Positions 17,625 through 26,552 of a DNA stretch of 64,000 nt are shown piece by piece. Position 1 is the stretch's first letter; the number at the start of each line of letters is the position of its first letter. This DNA comes from an uncultured Paracoccaceae bacterium (GTDB lineage Bacteria; Pseudomonadota; Alphaproteobacteria; Rhodobacterales; Rhodobacteraceae). Below the pieces are notes generated by a model that was not told the origin of the DNA, did not search any database, and saw nothing but the letters and a program-made list of their open reading frames with translations. Made by a program: the position numbers and the translations under genes. Location: the NCBI GenBank assembly GCA_951812615.1, contig CATOSU010000002.1, positions 1,674,001 to 1,738,000 on the forward strand, in the 5' to 3' direction.

Positions 17625-18662
17625 TCAGCGCCGCTTGAGTGTGTCGCCGTAATTGATCGTCGGGCTCAGGACCACCTGCCTCTCGATCTCTGCGTCGGGG
17701 TTTTCGAGCCGCCCAAGGACAATTTCAGCGGCTTTCTGCCCAATCTCGGACCGGCATGCGTCCATTGTCGCCAGTTGTCGCGGCAGGCCCTGAAGCAGTT
17801 CGACGTCGTTGAACCCGGCCAGCCCGATCTGCCCCGGGATCTCGATCCCCGCTTCGAGAAGATACAAAAGCCCGCCGGCGGCGATCAGGTCATTCGAAAA
17901 ATACAGGAAGTCGAGCTCGGGAGACCGTTCCAGCATGGCCTGAGTCATTTCCCGGCCCTTGGCCAGTGCCGATCCGCCCGAATAAAAATCCCGGTCCTCG
18001 ATCTCGATGCCATGTTTGGCCAGAACTTCGGTGAATCCTTCGAACCGTTTCCGGGCCCTGTGGTCCAGCGGCATCTTGGTGCCCATGAACCCGATATGTT
18101 CGTACCCGGCCTTGAGGATGGCACCCGCCATTTCCCGTCCGGCCCGGCGATGCGAAATGCCTACCATCGCGTCAATCGGCTTGCCATCTGTGTCCATGAT
18201 CTCGACAACGGGCACGCCCGCGGCCCGCATCATCGCCTCGGACGCCTCGGTATGGTCCAGCCCGGCAATGATCACCCCGGAAGGGCGCCAGGACAGCATT
18301 TCGTAAAGGACTTTTTCCTCCTTCTCGGGAAGATAGTCGGTGACGCCCACAACCGGTTGCAGATCGGTGTCTTCCAGTACCTGGTTGATCCCGGTCAGAA
18401 CCTCGGGAAACACCATGTTCGACAGTGACGGCACGATCACCGCTACGAGGTTGACGCGGCTCGACGCCAGCGCACCGGCGATCTTGTTGGGCACGTATCC
18501 CAGTGTCTTCGCGGCGCTCAAAACCTTCAGCCGCGTGGCTTCGGACACGTCACCACGATTGCGCAGCACCCGGCTGACAGTCATCTCGGATACACCTGAC
18601 GCTTCGGATACGTCGCGCAGGGTCAGCGGTCGGGTCTGGTCTGTGGGCAAGGAGTGCTCCAA
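17625..18662 (-). CDS. LacI/GalR family transcriptional regulator (gluconate-type)
   Basis: A 345-residue regulator. The N-terminal helix-turn-helix and hinge are visible (LRDVSEASGVSEMTVSRVLRN..., GYVPNKIAGALAS), followed by a periplasmic-binding-protein-like ligand domain. The sequence resembles the GntR-type LacI proteins that sense gluconate or related sugar acids. No target gene cluster is adjacent, except the co-directional YcaQ-like gene. Confidence 0.87.
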   Translation of the reverse strand: MEHSLPTDQTRPLTLRDVSEASGVSEMTVSRVLRNRGDVSEATRLKVLSAAKTLGYVPNKIAGALASSRVNLVAVIVPSLSNMVFPEVLTGINQVLEDTDLQPVVGVTDYLPEKEEKVLYEMLSWRPSGVIIAGLDHTEASEAMMRAAGVPVVEIMDTDGKPIDAMVGISHRRAGREMAGAILKAGYEHIGFMGTKMPLDHRARKRFEGFTEVLAKHGIEIEDRDFYSGGSALAKGREMTQAMLERSPELDFLYFSNDLIAAGGLLYLLEAGIEIPGQIGLAGFNDVELLQGLPRQLATMDACRSEIGQKAAEIVLGRLENPDAEIERQVVLSPTINYGDTLKRR

Positions 18663-19255
18663 TTCCTGGTTTTGGTTTCACGTTACTGCAATCGCGACCC
18701 GTCGTTCAACTGGCGTGAACCCGGTGACGTCCCCGGATTTGCCGGACATGAAACGGCCCGATGAGGCAAATCAGGTCGCGCTTCGCCGTGTCGAGCAAAG
18801 GAGGGGCCTGTTCCTGTGTGGTCACAGATGTGTTGAGCGGCAATCGCGTAGGGGCCACACCGTCGTGCATACCCCTGCCTTCCGTGAGGAAAACCGCCCT
18901 GCCGCCGGATCCGACCAATGTTGCCGGCGGCAGTGTCGAGGCTTGCGTTGACCGCATCTCGCGCCCCGTCGGAAATCCGGTCAGTTCCGCACATAATGGC
19001 TGACCAATCGCCGAGAGTTGATGTCAGGGTAACTGCCGGAACCGTAGCCGGACCCAATCTGGCCAAATCTGCATTCGCCTGGCCCGCCATTGGTCTGAAA
19101 CGGGGAACTGCTGGCGAACAGTGCTTTTGAGGGAAGTCGCATGTCATTGGCGTCACCCGGATTTTGGAGTATTGCCATTTTTTGTTAACGTTGCTTACTT
19201 CAGCCACCCTGACTATCGTGTTGTGTAAGGGTTTCTGACAAAAACAGGCGCGCTG
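18663..19255. other. 593-bp intergenic region with no convincing gene
   Basis: Region between the divergent LacI and LysR genes. Small open frames exist on both strands but have no recognisable motif, no good ribosome-binding site and no matching codon pattern. The last 80 bp before the LysR gene are AT-richer (around TTTTTTGTTAACGTTGC) and probably hold the LysR promoter. A decayed gene cannot be excluded. Confidence 0.5.
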
Positions 19256-20182
19256 ATGTCCATACGGACCCTCAAAACACTTGTCGCCGTAGCCGATCAC
19301 GGCACGTTCAGCCGCGCCGCAGATGCGGTTTTCGTGACCCACGCAGCCGTTTCACAACAGATGAAGGCGCTGGAGGACGAATGGGGCGTCGCGATCTTCG
19401 ATCGCTCCCGGCGCACTCCGGAGTTCACGCCCGTCGGCCGTGCCCTGCTGGACAAGGCGCGCAAGGTGGTCAGGGACTATGACGACATCGTTCCAAGCGT
19501 GCTCGGGGACGATGGCCTGAAAGGAGAACTGCGTATCGGCGCGCTGCCCACGCACATGACCGGGCTCATTCCATCGGCCATTTCCATCCTGAAGGCGGAT
19601 TTTCCAGACCTTCACGTGATGGTTCACCCCGCCCTGACGCCCGCGTTGGTGACACAGGTCGAAAGAAACGAACTGGACGCCGCGATTGTTGCCCGTCCGG
19701 CTTATCTGCCGCGGGCGGTGGATTGGGAGCACGTCGCCGAGGAACCCTTCGCTCTGGTCGCGTCCGAACAGGTTCGGAGCGATGATCCTTATGAGCTGTT
19801 GGAATCCGAGCCGTTTATCCGGGTTTCCCGAAGCGGGGTCACCGGGTCCATTATCGAAAACTGGCTTCAGGAACGTAAGATCCGGGTCAACGATTCGATG
19901 GAGCTGGAAGGGACCGAAGCCATCGCAAGCCTCGTCTTCTGCAATCTGGGTGTGTCCATCATGCCGAAGCTTGCGGTCGCCAATCACCTGACCGTACCGC
20001 TCAAATGGCTTTCGCTTGGCCCTGCCAGTCCGTCTCGAACGCTGGGCCTGATTTCGCGCAAGGATACCGTGCGTGGGCGGATTATCGACGAACTGGAACG
20101 GGTTTTGCTCAGGGCCGTGGAAATCCGACAGCTGAGGCCCCCCGGACCCGCGCGCAAGCCGCGCGGGAACCTGCCGGAGTGA
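19256..20182 (+). CDS. LysR family transcriptional regulator
   Basis: A 308-residue LysR protein. The helix-turn-helix covers about residues 3-60 ([35 protein letters not shown]), followed by the effector-binding domain ([18 protein letters not shown]...). It is convergent with the fumarase/dehydrogenase operon, not divergent, so a regulatory link to that operon is possible but not supported by layout. Confidence 0.9.
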   Translation: MSIRTLKTLVAVADHGTFSRAADAVFVTHAAVSQQMKALEDEWGVAIFDRSRRTPEFTPVGRALLDKARKVVRDYDDIVPSVLGDDGLKGELRIGALPTHMTGLIPSAISILKADFPDLHVMVHPALTPALVTQVERNELDAAIVARPAYLPRAVDWEHVAEEPFALVASEQVRSDDPYELLESEPFIRVSRSGVTGSIIENWLQERKIRVNDSMELEGTEAIASLVFCNLGVSIMPKLAVANHLTVPLKWLSLGPASPSRTLGLISRKDTVRGRIIDELERVLLRAVEIRQLRPPGPARKPRGNLPE

Positions 20183-20345
20183 CCTTTCCGGGCGGGTCCG
20201 GTCATCAGGCGCAGAACGCAATCCTGTGCAAGCCCGGCCGGCAGAATCGCGACAGCAGAAAGACCCCCGGGAGCGGGATTCAACGACCGCACGAGCGGGG
20301 GATCCCCGGACAGCCGGGCGCCGGTTTTCGGCGGTTTCGTCCGGT

Positions 20346-21014
20346 TCAGCCGATCAGTTCATCGGTTCTGTCATCGGTTTCGCCGAACCGCTTCAGAACC
20401 GCGGGTCTGGTGCCCTCGTAAACATGCTCCAAATTCCTGCTGATGCGTTCGTTCTCGCGCTCAAACAGGCAGTTCCCCTCAAGGTCCGAGGCCACGATGA
20501 ACGGTCCCATCCGCTTGCACCGGATGACCCACATCGCCTGCGCAAGGCCCAGTTCCTCGTTCCAGTGCACCGCCTCGACATTCTCGACCCCGCGCCCGAG
20601 CAGGGCACCGGTGCCGTAGCCGACCGTGGACAGGTAGATCGCGCCGTTCGGGACGAAGTAGCTCTTGTAATCCTTTGACGACATGCCGCCCTTGCCGATG
20701 ATCAGCTTGGCGCCCGTTTTTGCCATCCATTCCGGCAGCCATTTGGCAAAGCGAAAGGATGCCGTCGCCGTTACCGCACCCATATTGAACGAGCCGTCCT
20801 CGCGGATGGTCGCAGCCGGGGAACAGTGGAAATTCGCCGCGCTCTCCGAGGGCAGTTCCATCGGGATGTTGGCCTTGTCCTCCAGCGCGCGCATATACAC
20901 GCCTTCACGCGCCGTATACATCAGCCCGTCCAGATATACGATGTCCCCGAGACGCAGCTGGGCCAGATCTTCCGGTGTCGGCAGGGTGCTGAGTACGATT
21001 TCGCGCGGTTTCAT
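20346..21014 (-). CDS. Class I fumarase-type hydratase, beta (C-terminal) subunit
   Basis: A 222-residue Fe-S hydro-lyase beta subunit (TtdB/FumB-C type). It contains the family block FRFAKWLPEWMAKTGAKLIIGKGGMSSKD and TVGYGTGALLG. With the alpha subunit it forms a [4Fe-4S] dehydratase. Known substrates of this family include fumarate, L-tartrate and mesaconate, and the sequence alone does not decide. It overlaps the alpha gene by 4 bases and is last in the operon. Confidence 0.88.
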   Translation of the reverse strand: MKPREIVLSTLPTPEDLAQLRLGDIVYLDGLMYTAREGVYMRALEDKANIPMELPSESAANFHCSPAATIREDGSFNMGAVTATASFRFAKWLPEWMAKTGAKLIIGKGGMSSKDYKSYFVPNGAIYLSTVGYGTGALLGRGVENVEAVHWNEELGLAQAMWVIRCKRMGPFIVASDLEGNCLFERENERISRNLEHVYEGTRPAVLKRFGETDDRTDELIG

Positions 21015-21967
21015 TCTGCGGCCTCCAGCGCCGGGCTCCAGTCAACCGTTTCGCGGCGCTGGTAGGGCGTGAACCAATCCGGGTCCGTCCGGTATTCGAC
21101 CCGCCCGTCCGGGTACAGTCGGGCAACGGCGCGGCGCGACGACAGACAGAACGCGTGCACGCTCATCTGCATACCACCGGTGTGACAATAGCCAACCTCG
21201 ATATTGCAGTCGATCACCATGTTCTTGCCGACAAACCCCATGGCGCCCATGCCGATGGAATTGCCAAGCTCTTTGAACTCGTCCTCCAGCGCGGCAATCT
21301 TCGGGTCCGAATTGCGGCTGCCGACCGTGCGCAGGACCGAGGCACGTTTGCCCAGCGCCATGCACGTGTCCTTGGACCCGCCCAGCCCGATGCCGATGAT
21401 TGCCGGCTGACAGGCCAGCCCGCGCTTGCCAAAGGCGACCAGACTGTCGAGATAGAACCGTTTGATCCCCTGAATGCCATCCGAGGGGAACAGCATCCGG
21501 TAATCGGTGCCAAAAAGCCCGCCCTTGTGCACGGTGATCAGGTCGATCCAGTCGCCCTCCGGCTCGAAGCCGTATTCGATCTCGGGCGCGCCGATGCCGA
21601 CATTGTTGTTGTGGTCGGTCCGCCACAGCGGATGTACGCGGTTAGGACGCAACGGCACGCCGTTGGTTGCTTCTGCCGTGGCCCGACGCAGCGCCGTTTC
21701 CAGCGCACACATTCCACCTTCCACCTGCGCGGCGTTCCCCATCTTCACGAACCACCGCGGCACGCCTGTGTCCCCACACATCGCGCGGCGGTCTTCCTTG
21801 GTCGCCTCGTAGTTTTCCAGCATGGCCTGAAGGACAAATGAGGACAGATCGCCATCCTCGGTCCTCGCCGCTTCCTGCAGACCTTCCAGATAGTCCTCGG
21901 GGATTTCGATTGCGGCCTTGTCCATCAGGGACCGGGCTGTTTTCCGAATGAGATCAATAGGTATCAT
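21011..21967 (-). CDS. Class I fumarase-type hydratase, alpha (N-terminal) subunit
   Basis: A 318-residue Fe-S hydro-lyase alpha subunit. Candidate cluster Cys are visible in MCGDTGVPRWF, in GIGLGGSKDTCMALGKRA and in GYCHTGGMQMSVHAFC. The HPLWRTDHNNNVG block is typical. It overlaps both neighbouring genes by 4 bases, so hydratase and flavoprotein are made together. This suggests consecutive steps: oxidation of a succinate-type compound to an alkene, then hydration. Confidence 0.9.
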   Translation of the reverse strand: MIPIDLIRKTARSLMDKAAIEIPEDYLEGLQEAARTEDGDLSSFVLQAMLENYEATKEDRRAMCGDTGVPRWFVKMGNAAQVEGGMCALETALRRATAEATNGVPLRPNRVHPLWRTDHNNNVGIGAPEIEYGFEPEGDWIDLITVHKGGLFGTDYRMLFPSDGIQGIKRFYLDSLVAFGKRGLACQPAIIGIGLGGSKDTCMALGKRASVLRTVGSRNSDPKIAALEDEFKELGNSIGMGAMGFVGKNMVIDCNIEVGYCHTGGMQMSVHAFCLSSRRAVARLYPDGRVEYRTDPDWFTPYQRRETVDWSPALEAAE

Positions 21968-23727
21968 GGCTGGGCCACCAGTGTTTCGGGTTCGCCTTCC
22001 GGCAGAACGGTTTCGCCGGGCTTTACAATTGAGAACTTAACCTGCTCGCGGCCCACGCCTACGGTATCGCCGGTTTGCCGCGCGACGGTGAAGTAAGAGC
22101 TTTCGAGGTCCCCCGGTTCCGGGAAATCCTCGCGGAAATGGGCGCCCCGGGAATTTTCGCGTGCAAGCCCGGCCCTGGCAATGACTTCCGAAACCTCGGT
22201 CAGCGAGGCCATGTTCAGCCAGTCATGCCAGGTCAGGTTGAAGGCAAGGTTCGACCCGTCCACACCGGTCTCCAGCAACTCGTCGCCGATCTCGGCAATG
22301 TGCTTCAGCCCGCGCTTCATGCCGGCCTCGGTGCGCATGACGCCAACCTCGTCCCACATCGCGGTCTGCAGCTTTTGGCGCAGGCCAAGAATGTGGCCGG
22401 GCTTTTTCGCGGATGGTCGCAGGGCGCGTTCAATTTCGGCGGCCAGAACGGTTTCATCTGCGTCGCGAAGGGCGCCCATCTTGCGAATGTCGGCCCCCAT
22501 CGTGTCGCCCGCGACCCCGCCATAGACCGTTGAATTGGCCACCCCATTGCCGCCAAGCCGGTTCGAACCATGCGCGCCGCCCGCGTCTTCGCCGGCAACA
22601 TACAGCCCCTCGATCGCGGTGCGTGTGTCCGAATCAACGATAACGCCGCCCATGAAATAATGCGCTGTCGGTACCACCTCGACCTTGCCGGCGGCCAGAT
22701 CGAACCCGCTGTCGGCACAGCGTTTCACCATGCCCTTGAATTTCCGGCGCACATTATCGGGGCCAAGATGGGCCATCGAGATGAACACGCCCTCCTGTTC
22801 GGGATCGTTGTTCTTGCGCATCTCGGTATAGATGCCGCGGCTGACCACGTCGCGCGTGGCGCGTTCGCCCTTTTGATCATAATCGAACATAAATCGCTGG
22901 CCCGAGTGGTTGATCAACTGACCGCCCGCGCCACGCAGACCTTCCTCCAGCACCGTGCCGGTCATGCGCGTGTGATCGCCTGCCAGAAGCCCGGTGGGGT
23001 GAAACTGCACCATTTCCATGTCGCGCAGCGGCAGGCCCAGACGCAGCGCCATCGCCAGCCCGTCCATCGTCTTGTCACCCGAGGGTGTGTGGTACTTGTA
23101 CATGGTCGGACCGCCGCCCGTGGCCATCAGAACCGTCTTGGCGCGCACGAAACGGAATTTCCCGGCGCGCATGTCAATGAACAGCACGCCAGCCAGCGCA
23201 GAACCATCGCGGTTCGGGATCAGCCCGATGGCCCGATGCTCCTGCAGTCTTTCAATGGGGCGCGACAGCACCTGCTCCATCAGCCGGTTGATGATCTCGA
23301 TCCCGGTCAGGTCGCCCTTGTGAACCGTCCGGTCCGCCGTTTGCCCGGCAAAGGCCTTGTGGTGCAGATGGCCGTCGGATTCCCGGTCGAAGAAGCAGCC
23401 GATTTCGTTTTCCAGTTCGCGCACGCGCACCACGGCCTGCTCGCACAGTTTCCACGCCATGTCCTGATCCGGCAGCCACTTGCCCCCCTGGATCGTGTCC
23501 ATGAAATGACGCTCGACACTGTCGCCCGGGCCAAGCGCCACGTTGTATCCGCCCTGCACCATGCGGGTGCAGCCGCATTTGCCGATCAGCCCCTTGACGG
23601 CGATGGTGATTTTCGTGCCCGGGGGCGCGGATTGCCGGGCGTGCAGCGCCGCGAACAGCCCCGCGCCCCCGGTGCCGAGGATGAGAATGTCGGTGTCGTG
23701 CCGGTCGATATCTGCTTGCCGCGGCAT
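21964..23727 (-). CDS. Succinate dehydrogenase/fumarate reductase-like flavoprotein subunit
   Basis: A 587-residue flavoprotein with an N-terminal FAD fold (DILILGTGGAGLFAAL) and dicarboxylate-site residues typical of SdhA/FrdA: FHPTG (H243), TRDVVSRGI (R292), AHYFMGG (H356), SNRLGGN (R390). The His that binds FAD covalently in SdhA/FrdA (in S-H-T) is replaced: the segment reads GKC-G-C53-T-R-M-V-Q-GG. FAD is therefore probably not bound by the usual His link. It is encoded after the two membrane subunits. It may oxidise or reduce a succinate analogue; ordinary SDH activity is not assured. Confidence 0.88.
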   Translation of the reverse strand: MPRQADIDRHDTDILILGTGGAGLFAALHARQSAPPGTKITIAVKGLIGKCGCTRMVQGGYNVALGPGDSVERHFMDTIQGGKWLPDQDMAWKLCEQAVVRVRELENEIGCFFDRESDGHLHHKAFAGQTADRTVHKGDLTGIEIINRLMEQVLSRPIERLQEHRAIGLIPNRDGSALAGVLFIDMRAGKFRFVRAKTVLMATGGGPTMYKYHTPSGDKTMDGLAMALRLGLPLRDMEMVQFHPTGLLAGDHTRMTGTVLEEGLRGAGGQLINHSGQRFMFDYDQKGERATRDVVSRGIYTEMRKNNDPEQEGVFISMAHLGPDNVRRKFKGMVKRCADSGFDLAAGKVEVVPTAHYFMGGVIVDSDTRTAIEGLYVAGEDAGGAHGSNRLGGNGVANSTVYGGVAGDTMGADIRKMGALRDADETVLAAEIERALRPSAKKPGHILGLRQKLQTAMWDEVGVMRTEAGMKRGLKHIAEIGDELLETGVDGSNLAFNLTWHDWLNMASLTEVSEVIARAGLARENSRGAHFREDFPEPGDLESSYFTVARQTGDTVGVGREQVKFSIVKPGETVLPEGEPETLVAQP

Positions 23728-23730
23728 GGC

Positions 23731-24069
23731 TCAGATCGCCTTCAGAAGAAAGGCGCCGGAGATCAGAAAGGCGCCGGCGAGCGCGCCCGCCGCAAGCGAC
23801 TTTTGCGGCCCCGGCCACGGGAGAAACTCAAGCGCCAGCAGGCGCAGACCGCCGAACATGTGCACGGCCAGCAGAAACACCAGCCCGAATTCCGCGAATT
23901 TGACCACGGGGCTGTCAGCCCAGTGCAGGACACCGTCCAGCCGCCCCGGATCCGTCAGGGCCAGCCCCAGCACATAGAAATGCGCCGGCAAAAACAGCGC
24001 CAGACCAAGCCCGGACAGACGATGCAGCAGGAAGGCGAGCCACAGGGGATGATTGCGATAACTTTGCAT
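23731..24069 (-). CDS. SDH/FRD-like membrane anchor subunit (SdhC-like)
   Basis: A 112-residue protein with three hydrophobic helices. LLHRLSGLGLALFLPAHFYVLGLAL and LAVHMFGGLRLLALEF resemble SdhC-type cytochrome b anchors and supply His residues that could ligate heme. It starts at a TGATG overlap with the preceding subunit and ends 3 bp before the flavoprotein gene. It anchors the enzyme to the inner membrane and probably passes electrons to or from quinone. Confidence 0.8.
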   Translation of the reverse strand: MQSYRNHPLWLAFLLHRLSGLGLALFLPAHFYVLGLALTDPGRLDGVLHWADSPVVKFAEFGLVFLLAVHMFGGLRLLALEFLPWPGPQKSLAAGALAGAFLISGAFLLKAI

Positions 24070-24404
24070 CAGATCATCGTCACGGCCATGACGGCCCGTG
24101 CCCCCATGACAAAGAAGACGGCGAAGAGCCCCCAGGTCAGCGCGCGCAGAGCCATTCCGCGCAGCCGGAGCGTTTCATGCACGATAACACGCAGTCCGAT
24201 GGCCGCGTGCAACGACGCCGCGGCCACGAACAGACCATAAAACAACATCCAGAAAACCGATCCTTGCGTGCGGCCAAGTATCTCCGCCGCACTCAGCCCG
24301 CCCTGAATGGCATAGACCATCATTCCCAGATGTATGAACACCAGCGGCGCCATGATCATGGCACTGATCCGCTGGGCCAGGTACAGACGAACGTCCAGCA
24401 TCAT
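24069..24404 (-). CDS. SDH/FRD-like membrane anchor subunit (second)
   Basis: A 111-residue protein with three predicted helices. LYLAQRISAMIMAPLVFIHLGMMVY matches the first helix of SDH/FRD anchors, and a second His lies in ASLHAAIGLRVIVHE. It overlaps the iron-sulfur gene by 4 bases and the next anchor gene by 1 base. Together the two anchors form the quinone-reactive membrane part of the complex. Confidence 0.8.
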   Translation of the reverse strand: MMLDVRLYLAQRISAMIMAPLVFIHLGMMVYAIQGGLSAAEILGRTQGSVFWMLFYGLFVAAASLHAAIGLRVIVHETLRLRGMALRALTWGLFAVFFVMGARAVMAVTMI

Positions 24405-25108
24405 CCGCCCCGCTTGAATCTGTTTTTCGTCACGGCCCGTTTGAGCCCGGCAATCGCGTTCATCGGGTCAAGCCCGTTCGGGCAATGCACCGTGCAGTTG
24501 CCCATCGAGTGACAGTTGAAGCAGCCATCGCTGGCCGCGACTGTATTCAGGATCTGCTGCCTGCCGGCGTGTTTTTCGTCATTGACGATGGTCCACGCGC
24601 GTTGAAGCGCGGCCGGGCCCAGATAATCGGGATTGCCCCTGACCGTGTCGCAGGCCGCGTAACAGACCGAACAGTTGATGCACTCGATCCCCGCGTCGGC
24701 ATTTTCCCGGTCGGGCGTGTCCGGCGGAATGGCTTCGATCTGGTCGTGACGGGTCTTGCCGGGTTCATGCCGTCCGCCGACCCGGACCCATTTGTCAAAG
24801 AACGGGTCCATATCCGCCGCCAGATCCTTGATCACCGGCAGGTTCTGCAGCGGCGCAACTTGCAGCCTGTTGCCCTTCAGGACCTTCCTGACGTGGGTGC
24901 GGCAGGTCCAGCGCGGGGTGCCGTTCACCATCATGGCGCAGGACCCGCACATTCCGACCCTGCAGGCGAACCGATAGGTCAGAGTGGCATCCGAGTTCTG
25001 CTGTATCCACGTGACGACATCCAGAATGGTCTGATTGTCTTGTGCCGGTACATCGAACGTCTCGTATCGTCCGCCGGTCTCATCACCCCGCCAGACAGCG
25101 ACTTCCAT
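24401..25108 (-). CDS. SDH/FRD-like iron-sulfur subunit
   Basis: A 235-residue protein with all three cluster motifs: a [2Fe-2S] site in CRVGMCGSCAMMVNGTPRWTC, then CINCSVCYAAC and CFNCHSMGNCTVHCPNGLDP for the two further clusters. It is first in the six-gene operon. The ATG opening MEVAVWRGDE was chosen as the family start; an in-frame TTG 26 codons upstream also exists, and neither has a strong Shine-Dalgarno sequence. It links flavin to quinone. Confidence 0.88.
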   Translation of the reverse strand: MEVAVWRGDETGGRYETFDVPAQDNQTILDVVTWIQQNSDATLTYRFACRVGMCGSCAMMVNGTPRWTCRTHVRKVLKGNRLQVAPLQNLPVIKDLAADMDPFFDKWVRVGGRHEPGKTRHDQIEAIPPDTPDRENADAGIECINCSVCYAACDTVRGNPDYLGPAALQRAWTIVNDEKHAGRQQILNTVAASDGCFNCHSMGNCTVHCPNGLDPMNAIAGLKRAVTKNRFKRGG

Positions 25109-25340
25109 TTCATTTGAATTACCGGGCAAATCCGATGTCCGATCCTGTTCATTTGCATCAGCATAAATCGTTCGGAAGTTTAACAAAACTCGGAACTGCT
25201 AAATGATACCGTAAGCTGAGCTTACACAACCCCGGCTATCCCTGCCGGTCTGACCGCAGAAATGCCCCGATACTGGCATCGATACGGCGCGCGCCGCCAG
25301 CCGCCTTCAGAATATGAACGGTCCTTCTGGGCCGGATCGT

Positions 25341-26093
25341 TCAATAGGTCGCCCGTCCCCCTGACAGGTCGAACACCGCGCCGGTGGTATAAGAACACTC
25401 TTCCGAGCACATCCACCCCACCATGTTGGAAATCTCTGCGACCGTTCCGGCGCGGCCCATCGGGATCTTCGACAGCATATACGCGATCTGTTCTTCGGTT
25501 ACGTCCGCCAGCATCTCGGTCTTGACGACCGCCGGGCAGATGACGTTGACCCGGATATTCGTTGTCGCCAGTTCCTTGCCCAGGCTCTTGGTCAGGCCGA
25601 TGACCGCGGCCTTGGACACCGAATAGGCGCTGGCATTCGGGTTGCCGTCCTTTCCCGCCATGGACGAGATATTCACGATCCGCCCATAGTCGGATTTCTG
25701 CATCACCGGAACCAGCGCACGGCAGGTGTGGAAGATGCCGTTCAGGTTGACGTTCATCACCGCGTTCCACGTGTCCAGCGGATAGTCCGTCAGGGGCACG
25801 TTCACCCCCGCGATACCGGCCGCGTTCACCAGCAACTCGACACCGCCCAGCTCATTCGTTGCCGCCGCGGCGGCCGCTTCGACGCTGGCGTAATCGGAGA
25901 CGTCGACTTTCTGCGTAACAACCTGTCCCAGCCCGGACAGATCGGCCTTCGCCTTGGCCAACGTTTCGTCCGAGATGTCCCAAAGCGCAACAGAGGCGCC
26001 CGATTTCAGGAACTTTTCCGCAATCGCATAGCCCATGCCGCGGCCACCGCCGGTAATGACCGCCCTGCGGCCGTTCGGATCAAGTGTGTTCAT
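25341..26093 (-). CDS. SDR family NAD(P)-dependent dehydrogenase
   Basis: A 250-residue classical short-chain dehydrogenase: TGGGRGMG for the dinucleotide, NAAG, catalytic Ser in NISSMAG and YSVSK (Tyr, Lys). The sequence resembles dehydrogenases of 2-keto-3-deoxy sugar acids, such as those of non-phosphorylative L-fucose or L-rhamnose pathways. That fits the neighbouring fumarylacetoacetate-hydrolase gene, since the two families act in sequence there. It is the last gene after lacI and the broken hydrolase gene. Specificity is inferred. Confidence 0.85.
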   Translation of the reverse strand: MNTLDPNGRRAVITGGGRGMGYAIAEKFLKSGASVALWDISDETLAKAKADLSGLGQVVTQKVDVSDYASVEAAAAAATNELGGVELLVNAAGIAGVNVPLTDYPLDTWNAVMNVNLNGIFHTCRALVPVMQKSDYGRIVNISSMAGKDGNPNASAYSVSKAAVIGLTKSLGKELATTNIRVNVICPAVVKTEMLADVTEEQIAYMLSKIPMGRAGTVAEISNMVGWMCSEECSYTTGAVFDLSGGRATY

Positions 26094-26102
26094 CTTTCAC
26101 CT

Positions 26103-26480
26103 CTAAATTGCCGTGATCACCTGACGCTGCGCACCAAGGCCATCGATGCCCAAGGTCACGATTTCACTGACGTTCTGAAAAACCGGGAGCGTCATACCGG
26201 CGCGCTCACCCGGCGGCGTGCCCGTCAGGATCAGATCGCCCGGTTCCAGACCCATGAATTCGATCAGGTAACCGATGATCGTCGCGCAGTCGAAAATCAT
26301 CGTGTTGGTGTTGCCGGTCTGCATCCGCTGGCCGTTCACATCCAGCCACATCGGCACCGCTGCGGCATCGCCAATCTCGTCCCCGGTAACGATTGTCGGC
26401 CAGGACGGGCGGAAATGCGGAAAGCTCTTGCCCTTGGACCACTGCCCGCCGCGGTTCACTATCATATGTAGAAGCTTCAT
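26103..26480 (-). pseudogene. Fumarylacetoacetate hydrolase family gene with a large internal deletion
   Basis: The 125-residue product opens with MKLL, the usual N-terminus of this family, preceded by GAGGGAC as a ribosome-binding site. After MKLLHMIVN it jumps directly to RGGQWSKGKSF, which in full-length members (about 280 residues) lies near residue 155. The C-terminal half then continues normally (WLDVNGQRMQTGNT, GDLILTGTPPG). About 145 residues, including the Glu-rich metal site, seem to be missing in frame. It is probably non-functional, though a short product could be made. In intact form it would hydrolyse a 2,4-diketo acid from the SDR step. Confidence 0.7.
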
Positions 26481-26552
26481 CCGATTTGTCCCTCGGCGTT
26501 CTGTCTGTTCAAATTGCTGTTGTCTTGCGCGTTCGTGATCTGCCCTCGCACG

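Noticed and set aside
18683-19342. Minus-strand frame across the LacI-LysR intergenic region
   Set aside because: It runs into the LysR gene, has low-complexity His/Arg/Pro composition and no motif.
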